DNA of 16,628 bases from Solirubrobacterales bacterium (GCA_030152505.1 JASLJO010000093.1:1-16628), one strand, 5' to 3'. Positions 1 to 5,977 are shown, numbered from the stretch's first letter. Notes: generated by a model not told the origin, from the letters alone. A program made the numbers and translations.

Positions 1-538
1 TGTCACCGATCCTGACAACAGCGAAAGGGAAATCCCGCTGGAAGCCTGGACTTTCTCTCGCTTCGAAGGCTCGCTGGATCTGCCGGCCAACCCCGGTGGA
101 GCCCCCCAGACATACTCGGTCGCGGTGTTCGCCGAAGACGACATCGGGCAGACCACCGGTGCATACGCCGGCACCGTCACGGTGGAACCGAAAGCCACTC
201 CGCACCCCGGCCACCTCGACCTTGAGCCCGCCTACCTGCATTTCGGGCCCGTGTCGATCGGCCAGAAGGCATTGAGCAGCGTCGTCCTTCGCAACACCGG
301 CAAGCCCGGGTCGCCGCCGGTCTCCGGTCTCCTGCGCATGGCAGAGCCGCAGTTCTTTCTGCAAGGCGCCTCAGACGACAGCCTCCCCTTCACCCTCAAA
401 CCGGGCGAGGAACGGGTCTTCGCCGTGGGTTTTCAGCCGTCGGCGAAGGGTCAGCAGATCTCCCGGCTCGCCCTGGTACGAACGGATGGAAGGCAGCCGA
501 AAAAGGGGGTGTCGCTGTTCGGCTGGGGAGTGAAATAG
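1..538 (+). CDS. C-terminal part of a surface/secreted protein with a HYDIN/ASPM-like (choice-of-anchor D) Ig-fold domain
   Basis: The frame is open from the left edge (codon phase starts at base 2), so the N-terminus lies outside the window. About 178 residues are visible. The last ~105 residues carry the pattern of ASPM/SPD-2/HYDIN-type Ig-like domains: a strand like LDLEPAYLHFGPVSIGQ, then VVLRNTG, a phenylalanine-rich middle strand, a PGEERVFAVGFQPSAKGQQ loop typical of these folds, and a closing strand before the stop at 536-538. The ~65 residues before this also look like a beta-sandwich, ending in TVTVEP. Such domains are usually structural modules in exported proteins, so no catalytic role is implied. 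The cellular location is inferred, because the signal peptide would lie outside the window. The next gene on the same strand starts 61 bases downstream. Confidence 0.7.
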   Translation, partial: VTDPDNSEREIPLEAWTFSRFEGSLDLPANPGGAPQTYSVAVFAEDDIGQTTGAYAGTVTVEPKATPHPGHLDLEPAYLHFGPVSIGQKALSSVVLRNTGKPGSPPVSGLLRMAEPQFFLQGASDDSLPFTLKPGEERVFAVGFQPSAKGQQISRLALVRTDGRQPKKGVSLFGWGVK

Positions 539-586
539 TCGCCCCCGCCGAGGCTGACCCCCAGACGCGGGTTCACACCGGGCCGT

Positions 587-592
587 TAAGCT
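587..592 (+). promoter_or_regulatory. -10 hexamer TAAGCT, 7 nt before GTG 600
   Basis: TAAGCT fits the actinobacterial TANNNT -10 consensus and ends exactly 7 nt before the GTG at 600, the distance at which transcription would begin on the start codon. No Shine-Dalgarno sequence precedes this GTG. I see no convincing -35. The same geometry recurs at several other genes in this window, which raises confidence. Confidence 0.5.
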
Positions 593-599
593 GAGTTGG

Positions 600-1649
600 G
601 TGTTGGCCAGCTTCCAGATGTTGCCGGAGCAGCCAGTCGACGAGCTTCTGGATTCGATCCGGATCGCCGACGCACTGGGGTTCTACGGCTGTTATAGCGC
701 CGACGAGATCTACCACAAGGACGGCTGGATGCTCCTCGCCGCCGGAGCACGGCAGACCGAGCGAATCAGGCTGGGGCCGTGTGTGGCGCCCGTTTATATG
801 CGTGACCCGACCTATGTTGCGCAGCTGGCCGCGACCCTCGACGAGCTCAGCGACGGGCGCGCCGAGGTCGTCTTCGGGATCGGCAACATCGCCATGCTCC
901 AGCAGTATGGAGTGAAGTGGCAAGGCACCCGTCCGATCGCCCGCCTCCGCGAGGCGCACCAGATCATGCGCACCCTCCTCGACGACGGCTCAATCGACTT
1001 TGCCGGCGACTTCTATGTCTATTCCGGCGTCAGCACGGCGGCCCGGCCGGTCCAGCGGCACCTGCCCCTGAAGATCGGTGCCATGGGCGGTCCGAAGTCG
1101 ATGGAACTCGCCGGCGAGGTCGCCGACGGCCTGCACACGGCGTGCGCCTACTCCCCGGAGGCGCTGGGATATGCGGTCGAGCGTTTCGGCGCAGGTGTCG
1201 AGCGAGCGGGAAGGAACCGGAAGGGGCTTGACCTCGGCGACTCGGTGCTTGGCGCGATCGCCACTGACGGTGAGGTGGCGCGCCGGGCCGGCAGGATCCT
1301 CGCTGCCTTCTACATCCCGTCGATGCCGCCCGCCTTGTTGGAGCGCCACGGAATCGCCTCCGATGAGGTCGCCCAGGTCAACGAGGCCTTTGCCGCCGGC
1401 GATGTAAAGCGTGCTCTCGCGGCGACCCCGGACGCGATCGCCGACAGCCTGGTTGTCGCGGGCACGCCCGATGACTGGCTGCGTTGGTTGATCGAGACCT
1501 ACTTCGCCGCGGGCCTCGACCATGCCCTCGTCTCATTCGCCGACCCATTCACGCTGCAATCCTGGGCTGGTGTCGAGGTCGAGGGCTTGCCGACCCTTCC
1601 CGAGCAGCTCAGGCTTTTCGGCGAGCAGGTATTGCCGCAGCTCGCCTGA
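600..1649 (+). CDS. LLM-class (luciferase-like) oxidoreductase, probably F420-dependent
   Basis: 349 residues, a normal length for luciferase-like monooxygenase family TIM barrels. Visible family signatures include an N-terminal ADALGFYGCYSADE segment, TERIRLGPCVAPVYMRDP, an LDELSDGRAEVVFGIGN strand-loop typical of F420-dependent members (methylene-H4MPT reductase-like), and LPLKIGAMGGPKSMELAGEVADGLHTA near the middle. These families use FMN or F420 to reduce or oxidise small substrates. The substrate cannot be read from sequence, and F420 use is inferred from the family resemblance and the actinobacterial context. The start is GTG 600, directly behind a -10 hexamer. ATG 618 is possible but would cut into the first barrel strand. 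Homology-like sequence (K-L-S-W) also extends upstream to 588 without a legal start codon. A tRNA-like fragment lies 11 nt after the stop. Confidence 0.82.
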   Translation: MLASFQMLPEQPVDELLDSIRIADALGFYGCYSADEIYHKDGWMLLAAGARQTERIRLGPCVAPVYMRDPTYVAQLAATLDELSDGRAEVVFGIGNIAMLQQYGVKWQGTRPIARLREAHQIMRTLLDDGSIDFAGDFYVYSGVSTAARPVQRHLPLKIGAMGGPKSMELAGEVADGLHTACAYSPEALGYAVERFGAGVERAGRNRKGLDLGDSVLGAIATDGEVARRAGRILAAFYIPSMPPALLERHGIASDEVAQVNEAFAAGDVKRALAATPDAIADSLVVAGTPDDWLRWLIETYFAAGLDHALVSFADPFTLQSWAGVEVEGLPTLPEQLRLFGEQVLPQLA

Positions 1650-1660
1650 ACGCGGGCGGC

Positions 1661-1688
1661 GTCACAGGTTCGAATCCTGTCGGGGCGC
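1661..1688 (+). other. Orphan tRNA 3' fragment (T-arm plus acceptor 3' strand); putative att scar
   Basis: The T-arm is complete: stem ACAGG (1664-1668), canonical loop TTCGAAT (1669-1675), stem CCTGT (1676-1680), all five pairs perfect. It is preceded by GTC, as in a tRNA variable loop, and followed by CGGGGCGC, like the 3' strand of a GC-rich acceptor stem. The upstream sequence is the end of the oxidoreductase gene and contains no matching 5' acceptor, D-arm or anticodon arm, so this is a fragment. Tyrosine-recombinase elements that integrate into tRNA genes commonly leave such 3' copies. The parent isoacceptor cannot be fixed; the acceptor resembles that of some Arg tRNAs with one G missing. 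Confidence 0.6.
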
Positions 1689-1720
1689 GTTCCGTTCTTT
1701 CGGGCGGCTATTGGATATCG

Positions 1721-1748
1721 GGAACGGCTCGGGGTGCATCTATATACT
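1721..1748 (+). promoter_or_regulatory. Candidate promoter for the CarboxypepD-like gene
   Basis: TATACT at 1743-1748 is a good -10 match. GGAACG at 1721-1726 lies roughly 17 bp upstream and could serve as a non-canonical -35, resembling the GGAAC of ECF-type promoters. Transcription would start near 1755, giving a leader of about 42 nt with a Shine-Dalgarno sequence. The -10 is the stronger part of this call. Confidence 0.4.
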
Positions 1749-1796
1749 GCCCGGGCTTTGAGTCCTCATCGAAGCTCAAGCAGAGGGAGCAGGGGG

Positions 1797-2969
1797 ATGC
1801 TCCGGGCAGGTTTTGTGGCACTTGTGCTCGGAGGTTTTGGCCTGGCTGCGCCATCCGTGGTATTAGCGGCTGGGTCGATCTCGGGCACTGTCACTGCAGC
1901 GGCCGCTCCCAACGACCCGCTCGCGGGGGTGGAAGTCTGCGCGTACCGGTTGATGAGCTACGAAATCAAATGCACCTCCACCGGATCCTCGGGCGAATAC
2001 ACAGTTGCCGACCTGGTGGACGGTTCCTACAGCTTGGAATTCCTGCCCGATGATTCCTCCAACTACGTTCCGCAGTACTTCGAAGAGAAATTCTCCTCAG
2101 AAGAAGCGGACATAGTGGACGTCGAGGGCGGCGACATACCAAATATAGATGCCGCTCTTGGAGAAGGAGGGTGGATCGAAGGTCGAGTCTTCGATTCCGT
2201 CAGCAAAGCGGGGGTCATCGACGTGCGGGTCTGCGCCAGTCCGCTCAATCACTACGGATTCAGTCGTTGCGTATTTACCGGCTCAAGTGGTGACTACATG
2301 GTGCAGGGATTGGCGACGGGCTCCTACATGGTCGGCTTCGTACCTAAAGAAGGGGGAGCATCGGTTGACTACCTTTGGCAGTTCTACGAAGGCAAGGATT
2401 CCTGGTTCGAACCTACCCCGGTAGCGGTGAGCGTTGGAAGTGGAACCACGGGGATCGATGCTCCAATGGAGAGGGGAAGCGGGATCGGCGGGACCGTCAC
2501 GGACGCGACGAGCGGTGCGGCGATCTCCTCATCCCGCGTGTGCCTGTTCATACTGAAGGAAAACTTGGAACCGGATTGCACCCAAACCGACCCCGGCGGT
2601 CATTACTCCTTCGACAGGCTGTCGAGCGGCTTCTACAAAGTGTGGTTCTCTCCGGACGTCCCCATGTGGTACGGAGAAGAAGACGACTACTTCCAGCAGT
2701 ACTACAGCGCCAAGGCGACTTTGGCCCAGTCCGATGCCGTGCTCGTCGGTGCCGACGAGGTGGTATCGGGAATCGACGCGCGCCTTGTGAGTCGGAAGCC
2801 GGCACCGCCGGCGCTTTCCGCGCCACCACTGATCGCCGCCAGGCCGGTCAAGCTGCACAAGCCTTGTGGCAAAGGGAAGCGAAAGGTGAAGAGGCGGGGC
2901 AGGGTTCGCTGCGTGAAGGCCCATCGCCACCATCGCCACCGATCGGGCAGACGCCGCGAGCCGCTCTGA
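1797..2969 (+). CDS. Exported protein with three carboxypeptidase-regulatory-like / Cna-B-type repeats
   Basis: 390 residues from ATG 1797, which follows AGAGGGAG at good Shine-Dalgarno spacing and opens a clear signal peptide (MLRAGFVALVLGGFGLAAPS, cleavage after VLAA/G). Three repeats of about 100 residues begin near residues 28, 127 and 230. Each starts I-x-G-x-V, has a VC...C segment, then a G-x-Y-x-V/F strand, G-S/F-Y, and a YF/FY-containing loop. This is the fold of carboxypeptidase-regulatory-like or Cna-B-like domains. All eight cysteines of the mature protein come in pairs: 48/59, 146/158, 249/261 and 357/372. The tail after residue 350 is very basic and His-rich (CGKGKRKVKRRGRVRC), a style I associate with Solirubrobacterales secreted proteins. 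The gene has noticeably more A/T-ending codons than its neighbours. It probably acts at the cell surface as a structural or binding protein; no catalytic residues are seen. Confidence 0.8.
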   Translation: MLRAGFVALVLGGFGLAAPSVVLAAGSISGTVTAAAAPNDPLAGVEVCAYRLMSYEIKCTSTGSSGEYTVADLVDGSYSLEFLPDDSSNYVPQYFEEKFSSEEADIVDVEGGDIPNIDAALGEGGWIEGRVFDSVSKAGVIDVRVCASPLNHYGFSRCVFTGSSGDYMVQGLATGSYMVGFVPKEGGASVDYLWQFYEGKDSWFEPTPVAVSVGSGTTGIDAPMERGSGIGGTVTDATSGAAISSSRVCLFILKENLEPDCTQTDPGGHYSFDRLSSGFYKVWFSPDVPMWYGEEDDYFQQYYSAKATLAQSDAVLVGADEVVSGIDARLVSRKPAPPALSAPPLIAARPVKLHKPCGKGKRKVKRRGRVRCVKAHRHHRHRSGRRREPL

Positions 2970-2975
2970 CCCGAC

Positions 2976-3572
2976 TCAGACTTCGAGCCAGGTGCCCTCT
3001 GGGCCGAGGTTGTTGAGCGGCGTTTCCCCGACCTGGCTCTTGCAGCCCCATGACTCGTGGATATGGCCGCATACGGCAAGGCTGGGGCCCCTCTCTTCGA
3101 TCGCGGCCAGCAGGGCGGGGCTGCCGAAGTGGTCGCCGCTGTCGTTGGCATCGCAGTGGCCCTTGGGCGGTGAATGCAGGACCAAGACAGCGCCCTCTGG
3201 GCAGGAGGTGAGCATCTCCGTCGCCGCCTCGTCGTCGAGGTCGAAGCTCCAGTCCCAGGGCGTGACTGGAACGCCCGCCCCGAGGCCGTAGAACTCGACT
3301 CCCTCGATCGTCGTGCCGCTGCCGTGCAGGACGGTCGCCGCGCCCCAGCCGGATGCTGCCTCACGCAGCGCGTCCTCGGTCTCGTTGTTGCCGGGGACGA
3401 GCACGGTCGGCTTCTCGATCGCCGCCAGGGCGTCGATCGTCTCCTCGAGGCCCTCGTGGACCGAGGCGAAGTCGCCGGCGCCGATCACGACGTCGGCCTC
3501 CCCCGACTTCTCGACCAACGTCGCCGCCTGGCCGAGGTCACGGTGCAGGTCGCTGAAGGCGAGCAGCTTCAT
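2976..3572 (-). CDS. Calcineurin-like metallophosphoesterase
   Basis: 198 residues with the metal-binding blocks of the family in order: D8-x-H10 (SDLH), GAGDF with D34, GNNE at 61-64, LHSPP with H133, and GHIHES with H170 and H172. These residues would hold a two-metal centre that hydrolyses a phosphoester; the substrate is unknown. The usual GNHE is GNNE here, so the His that often assists the leaving group is Asn63, as in some other small phosphoesterases. The protein is short, little more than the catalytic core, and lacks a signal peptide, so it is probably cytoplasmic. It lies 10 nt downstream of the Vps62-like gene on the same strand, but has its own possible -10 (TAGCTT, 3580-3585) 7 nt before the ATG. 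Its stop lies 6 nt from that of the convergent CarboxypepD-like gene. Confidence 0.85.
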   Translation of the reverse strand: MKLLAFSDLHRDLGQAATLVEKSGEADVVIGAGDFASVHEGLEETIDALAAIEKPTVLVPGNNETEDALREAASGWGAATVLHGSGTTIEGVEFYGLGAGVPVTPWDWSFDLDDEAATEMLTSCPEGAVLVLHSPPKGHCDANDSGDHFGSPALLAAIEERGPSLAVCGHIHESWGCKSQVGETPLNNLGPEGTWLEV

Positions 3573-3579
3573 CGCGCAA

Positions 3580-3585
3580 AAGCTA
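3580..3585 (-). promoter_or_regulatory. -10 hexamer TAGCTT, 7 nt before ATG 3572
   Basis: Read on the minus strand, TAGCTT is followed by seven bases and then the ATG of the metallophosphoesterase, with no Shine-Dalgarno sequence. The hexamer overlaps the TAG stop of the upstream Vps62-like gene. A leaderless start would let this gene be expressed independently of its neighbour. The claim rests on spacing and on recurrence elsewhere in the window. Confidence 0.4.
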
Positions 3586-5550
3586 CCGGGCGGGCGCCGA
3601 GGCCTCGACCGGTGATGCCGTGCGCCAGGGCAGCCGTTCGCGCCAGCGCTTCGCCGGCGCCTCCTCGGCCTCGGCCTGAAGGTCGAAGTAGAGGAGCGTG
3701 CGGCCGATCGCTATGTATGGGACGAGCAGGGCGAAGACGAGGGCGCCGATCGCGTTGATCAGGATCAGCGAGATGTCGGCGAAGATCAGGACGAAGCCGA
3801 GCACCGGCCCGGTGACGACGCCGATCAGCCAGAAGACCGCGGCGACGCGCAGCGTGTACCACCAGCGGCCGCGGACCAGCTCAGAGCTTCCCCGAAAGGC
3901 CTCACGCAGCGGCTTGTCCTCGAAGAGGATCTGCTGTTGGAGGAAGAGCCAGCCGATGTACTTCCAGGCCGCGAAGGGAATGCCGATGATCGTGAGCACC
4001 ATCAGGAACAGTCCCAACGTCGCCAGCAGCTGAGCGCCCACCACCCGGCGGAAGCGCCTCCACATGCTGCGGTAGGACTCGACGAAGCCTGCCTCGCCCG
4101 TCTCGCTGATCTGCCGCACGGCGGCGATCACCACGGCGGCGATGATCGCCGAGGCGATCGGGCCGCCGATCCCGCTGATGACGTCACCGAGCGCGCTGTG
4201 CAGGCCGGAGTGTCCGACCTTGTCGTCGAGCCGCCGCCCGGCGTCACCGGTGAGCAACCGGGTCAACAGGTCGAAGCCACCGATGATCGGGATTGCGGTC
4301 AGGCCGATCGACGCGAAGACGCGCCAGTGGCGCCAGTAGAGGCCGGCCGAGGCCAGCAGCAGCTGGCCGAAGGCGCGGCTGCGGCGCAGGTCGCCGAGGT
4401 GGAGCGGCCACCAGCGCGTGCGCCAGGCGATCAGCCCGATCAGCAGCAGCGCCGCGATCGGTACGAGGATCAATACCCAGGGCGAGTCCTGGGTGTGGTT
4501 GAGGAAGGAGGTGACAGAGGCGACGGCGCCGCAGAAGGACTTGGTCACCGTCGGCCCTAGCACGGCGCCGGCCGGCAGGTGCGGGCTGGTCGAGCGGACT
4601 TCTTCCATCCAGGTCATCGGCTCGAGCCAGCGGGTCTTCGTCTGCGCCCCGGTCGGCCCGTTGTTGAAGCTCTTCTCCCACTGGCCCCAGCGGCCTTCGT
4701 AGGTGAGCCAGGCAAAGCGGCCGTGCGGGCCGGGATGAGTCGGCACCTGGATCGGCTGGACGACGAGGCGACGCAAGGGCGAGCTGGTGTCGTCGCAGCC
4801 GACGCCGGAGCCCTTGCGGCCGTTCTGGATGTAGACCGCTGGTTCGTAGAAGGTCGCGTGCGAGCCCGCGGCGGGATAGACGACCGGGTGCGTGCCCTCC
4901 TTCTCGACCTTGCCGTCGCTCCAGTCGGCCTTCTCACCGCCGCCGTGCTGGAAGAGGCCGACTTCGCTCGGGCCTTCGCGCAGCGCCTGAGCGGGATCGG
5001 ACGCTTCGAAGACGACCTGCATCCCCTCCCAGTCGCCCTCGTGCAGGTCGTTGAACTGGTTGAAGTACCAGAAGAACCAGTACTGGATGGCCAGCCCGGG
5101 GCGCCCCTTCTGCCGCGCGATGTGGGCGTAGGTGACCGCGGGCGCCTCGCCTTCCCGTTTCAGCTTGGCGAAGTCCTTGGCGTAGTCGCAGGTGTCGCCC
5201 AGCGGGTCGGCGGGCAGGTTGAGGTGGAATTCTTCGCCGAGCCCGGCGATGTCGGCGGCCGTCGGGCCGCGTTTTGCGAGCGTTTCGTTGCCGCTCTCGT
5301 CGGCTTCGGTCAGCGTCACGTGGGGGTTGCCGAGCACGGTGTCCACCGTCGTCGGCTCGTACTGCTCGCCGCTGGTATCGCAGATTTCGTCCCGTTCGCG
5401 CAGCATCAGGCGCGGGACATAGGTGTCGATCAGCTTCTCGGCCGCGGACTTCGGCTTTGCGCCTGCAGCATCTCCAGCGAACACGACCGTCGGCTGGGTG
5501 AGGAAAAACAGCGCGAGCGTCGCGAAGGCGAGTGCCGTACCACGGGCCAT
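3583..5550 (-). CDS. Vps62-like domain fused to a polytopic membrane region
   Basis: 655 residues from ATG 5550 (a TTG three codons upstream is an alternative). The N-terminus is a signal peptide or anchor (LAFATLALFFLTQPTVVFAG). Residues ~40-335 resemble the Vps62 / DUF946 family: LMLRERDE near the start, a W/F-rich strand YWFFWYFNQFNDLHEGDWE (HEGDWE at 170-175), YPAAGSHATFY near 225-235, and a closing WGQWEKSFNNGPTGA. The second half holds about six hydrophobic helices, near residues 357-376, 411-428, 464-478, 504-526, 568-590 and 592-616. A loop ILFEDKPLREAFRGSSELVRG precedes the last pair, as in YciC/GDPD-membrane-domain-type proteins. The topology suggests an outward-facing Vps62 domain on a membrane platform. 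Function is unknown. It is the first gene of a likely pair with the metallophosphoesterase, and repeat copy 1 lies in its promoter region. Confidence 0.75.
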   Translation of the reverse strand: MARGTALAFATLALFFLTQPTVVFAGDAAGAKPKSAAEKLIDTYVPRLMLRERDEICDTSGEQYEPTTVDTVLGNPHVTLTEADESGNETLAKRGPTAADIAGLGEEFHLNLPADPLGDTCDYAKDFAKLKREGEAPAVTYAHIARQKGRPGLAIQYWFFWYFNQFNDLHEGDWEGMQVVFEASDPAQALREGPSEVGLFQHGGGEKADWSDGKVEKEGTHPVVYPAAGSHATFYEPAVYIQNGRKGSGVGCDDTSSPLRRLVVQPIQVPTHPGPHGRFAWLTYEGRWGQWEKSFNNGPTGAQTKTRWLEPMTWMEEVRSTSPHLPAGAVLGPTVTKSFCGAVASVTSFLNHTQDSPWVLILVPIAALLLIGLIAWRTRWWPLHLGDLRRSRAFGQLLLASAGLYWRHWRVFASIGLTAIPIIGGFDLLTRLLTGDAGRRLDDKVGHSGLHSALGDVISGIGGPIASAIIAAVVIAAVRQISETGEAGFVESYRSMWRRFRRVVGAQLLATLGLFLMVLTIIGIPFAAWKYIGWLFLQQQILFEDKPLREAFRGSSELVRGRWWYTLRVAAVFWLIGVVTGPVLGFVLIFADISLILINAIGALVFALLVPYIAIGRTLLYFDLQAEAEEAPAKRWRERLPWRTASPVEASAPAR

Positions 5551-5557
5551 CGCCGGC

Positions 5558-5563
5558 AACGTA
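5558..5563 (-). promoter_or_regulatory. -10 hexamer TACGTT, 7 nt before ATG 5550
   Basis: On the minus strand TACGTT is followed by GCCGGCG and then ATG, so transcription would begin at or next to the start codon. This supports ATG 5550 over the upstream TTG at 5559, which overlaps the hexamer. The expected -35 zone (around 5581-5587 of the plus strand) falls on the conserved GTTTGAG of repeat copy 1. Confidence 0.45.
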
Positions 5564-5571
5564 CCAGGGGT

Positions 5572-5614
5572 GTGGCCGAGGTTTGAGTCGGATACCGATC
5601 AAAAGCTCGACCAC
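5572..5614. repeat. 43-bp imperfect palindromic repeat, copy 1
   Basis: Order of parts: GTGGCCGAG (5572-5580), GTTTGAG (5581-5587), inner hairpin TCGG-ATA-CCGA (5588-5598), TC plus AAAAG, then CTCGACCAC (5606-5614). The outer arms pair with one mismatch and the inner stem is perfect. A second copy of identical length lies at 13322-13364, with 34 of 43 positions the same. This copy overlaps the stop codon of the MFS remnant and lies about 20 nt upstream of the Vps62-like start. Possible roles are a transcript-end structure, a protein-binding operator or a REP-like mobile unit. Confidence 0.65.
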
Positions 5615-5757
5615 GCCGCGCGGCGCCGGAACCAGGCCGCCCCTGGCTCCTCGGCGTCCAGTTCCGGCGCTTTTCCGGAGGGCATCCAGAAGAGAGAGAC
5701 GACGAAGGCGACCGCGAGTGCCCCGGCCATGCCGTAGAAGACCGTGGGCGAGGAGAA
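5599..5757 (-). pseudogene. C-terminal remnant of an MFS transporter
   Basis: About 52 codons on the minus strand read as the last helix and tail of a multidrug-type MFS protein: TVFYGMAGALAVAFVVSLFW, then MPSGKAPELDAEEPGAAW and a stop at 5599-5601. The FYxMAGxLAVAFVV...P pattern is typical of the final transmembrane segment of DHA-type exporters. Upstream in the same frame the sequence is only the antisense of the small membrane protein and no longer resembles a transporter, so the rest of the gene is gone. The final residues (AWSSF) and stop come from repeat copy 1. It could instead be a genuine single-helix small protein starting at the internal ATG, but the resemblance to an MFS end makes decay more likely. 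Confidence 0.45.
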
Positions 5758-5787
5758 CTGCAGGCCCGTCGAATCCTTCCTCTTCGA

Positions 5788-5793
5788 TAGGCT
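5788..5793 (+). promoter_or_regulatory. -10 hexamer TAGGCT upstream of the small membrane protein
   Basis: TAGGCT ends 10 nt before ATG 5804, implying a leader of only about three bases. The identical hexamer stands 7 nt before the SRPBCC gene start at 10758. Confidence 0.35.
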
Positions 5794-5803
5794 GCCGCGG
5801 CCC

Positions 5804-5977
5804 ATGCCCGACGTCTTCTGGATCGGTCTCGGAATCGCCGCCTTCTGCGTCCTCGTCGGCTTCGTCGCCGGGGTCAAATCGACCACCACGCGGACCCTCA
5901 CCGGCGTCACGATCGGCGCCTACCTCGGCCTGATGGCCGGCTTTCCGCTGCTGGCGATCGGCCTCGCCACCAGTTAA
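5804..5977 (+). CDS. Small two-helix membrane protein, unknown function
   Basis: 57 residues from ATG 5804. Two hydrophobic stretches are visible: FWIGLGIAAFCVLVGFVAGV near the N-terminus and a second from about residue 32 (TGVTIGAYLGLMAGFPLLAI) to the end, joined by a short polar KSTTTRT loop. I do not recognise a family. A frame with a 20-codon longer GTG start (5744) exists, but that extension (with LFDRLPRP) is hydrophilic, and the TAGGCT hexamer favours ATG 5804. The regular hydrophobic pattern and third-position GC suggest it is real. The start lies 47 nt beyond the MFS remnant, which is antisense to it. Confidence 0.5.
   Translation: MPDVFWIGLGIAAFCVLVGFVAGVKSTTTRTLTGVTIGAYLGLMAGFPLLAIGLATS

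Noticed and set aside
1600..1690. A complete tRNA gene ending at about 1688
   Set aside because: No 5' acceptor strand complementary to CGGGGCG, no D-arm and no anticodon arm with a T33 could be placed upstream; that sequence is coding.
1755..1781. Inverted repeat GCTTTGAG ... CTCAAGC in the CarboxypepD leader
   Set aside because: The stem has a bulge and only seven pairs with a 12-base loop. The TTTGAG resembles the 43-bp repeat only over a few bases, so I do not count it as a third copy or a riboswitch.
1734..1796. GTG 1734 as the start of the CarboxypepD-like protein
   Set aside because: It would place 21 polar residues before the signal peptide and would lie within the TATACT promoter region. 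ATG 1797 has a ribosome-binding site and begins a proper signal peptide.
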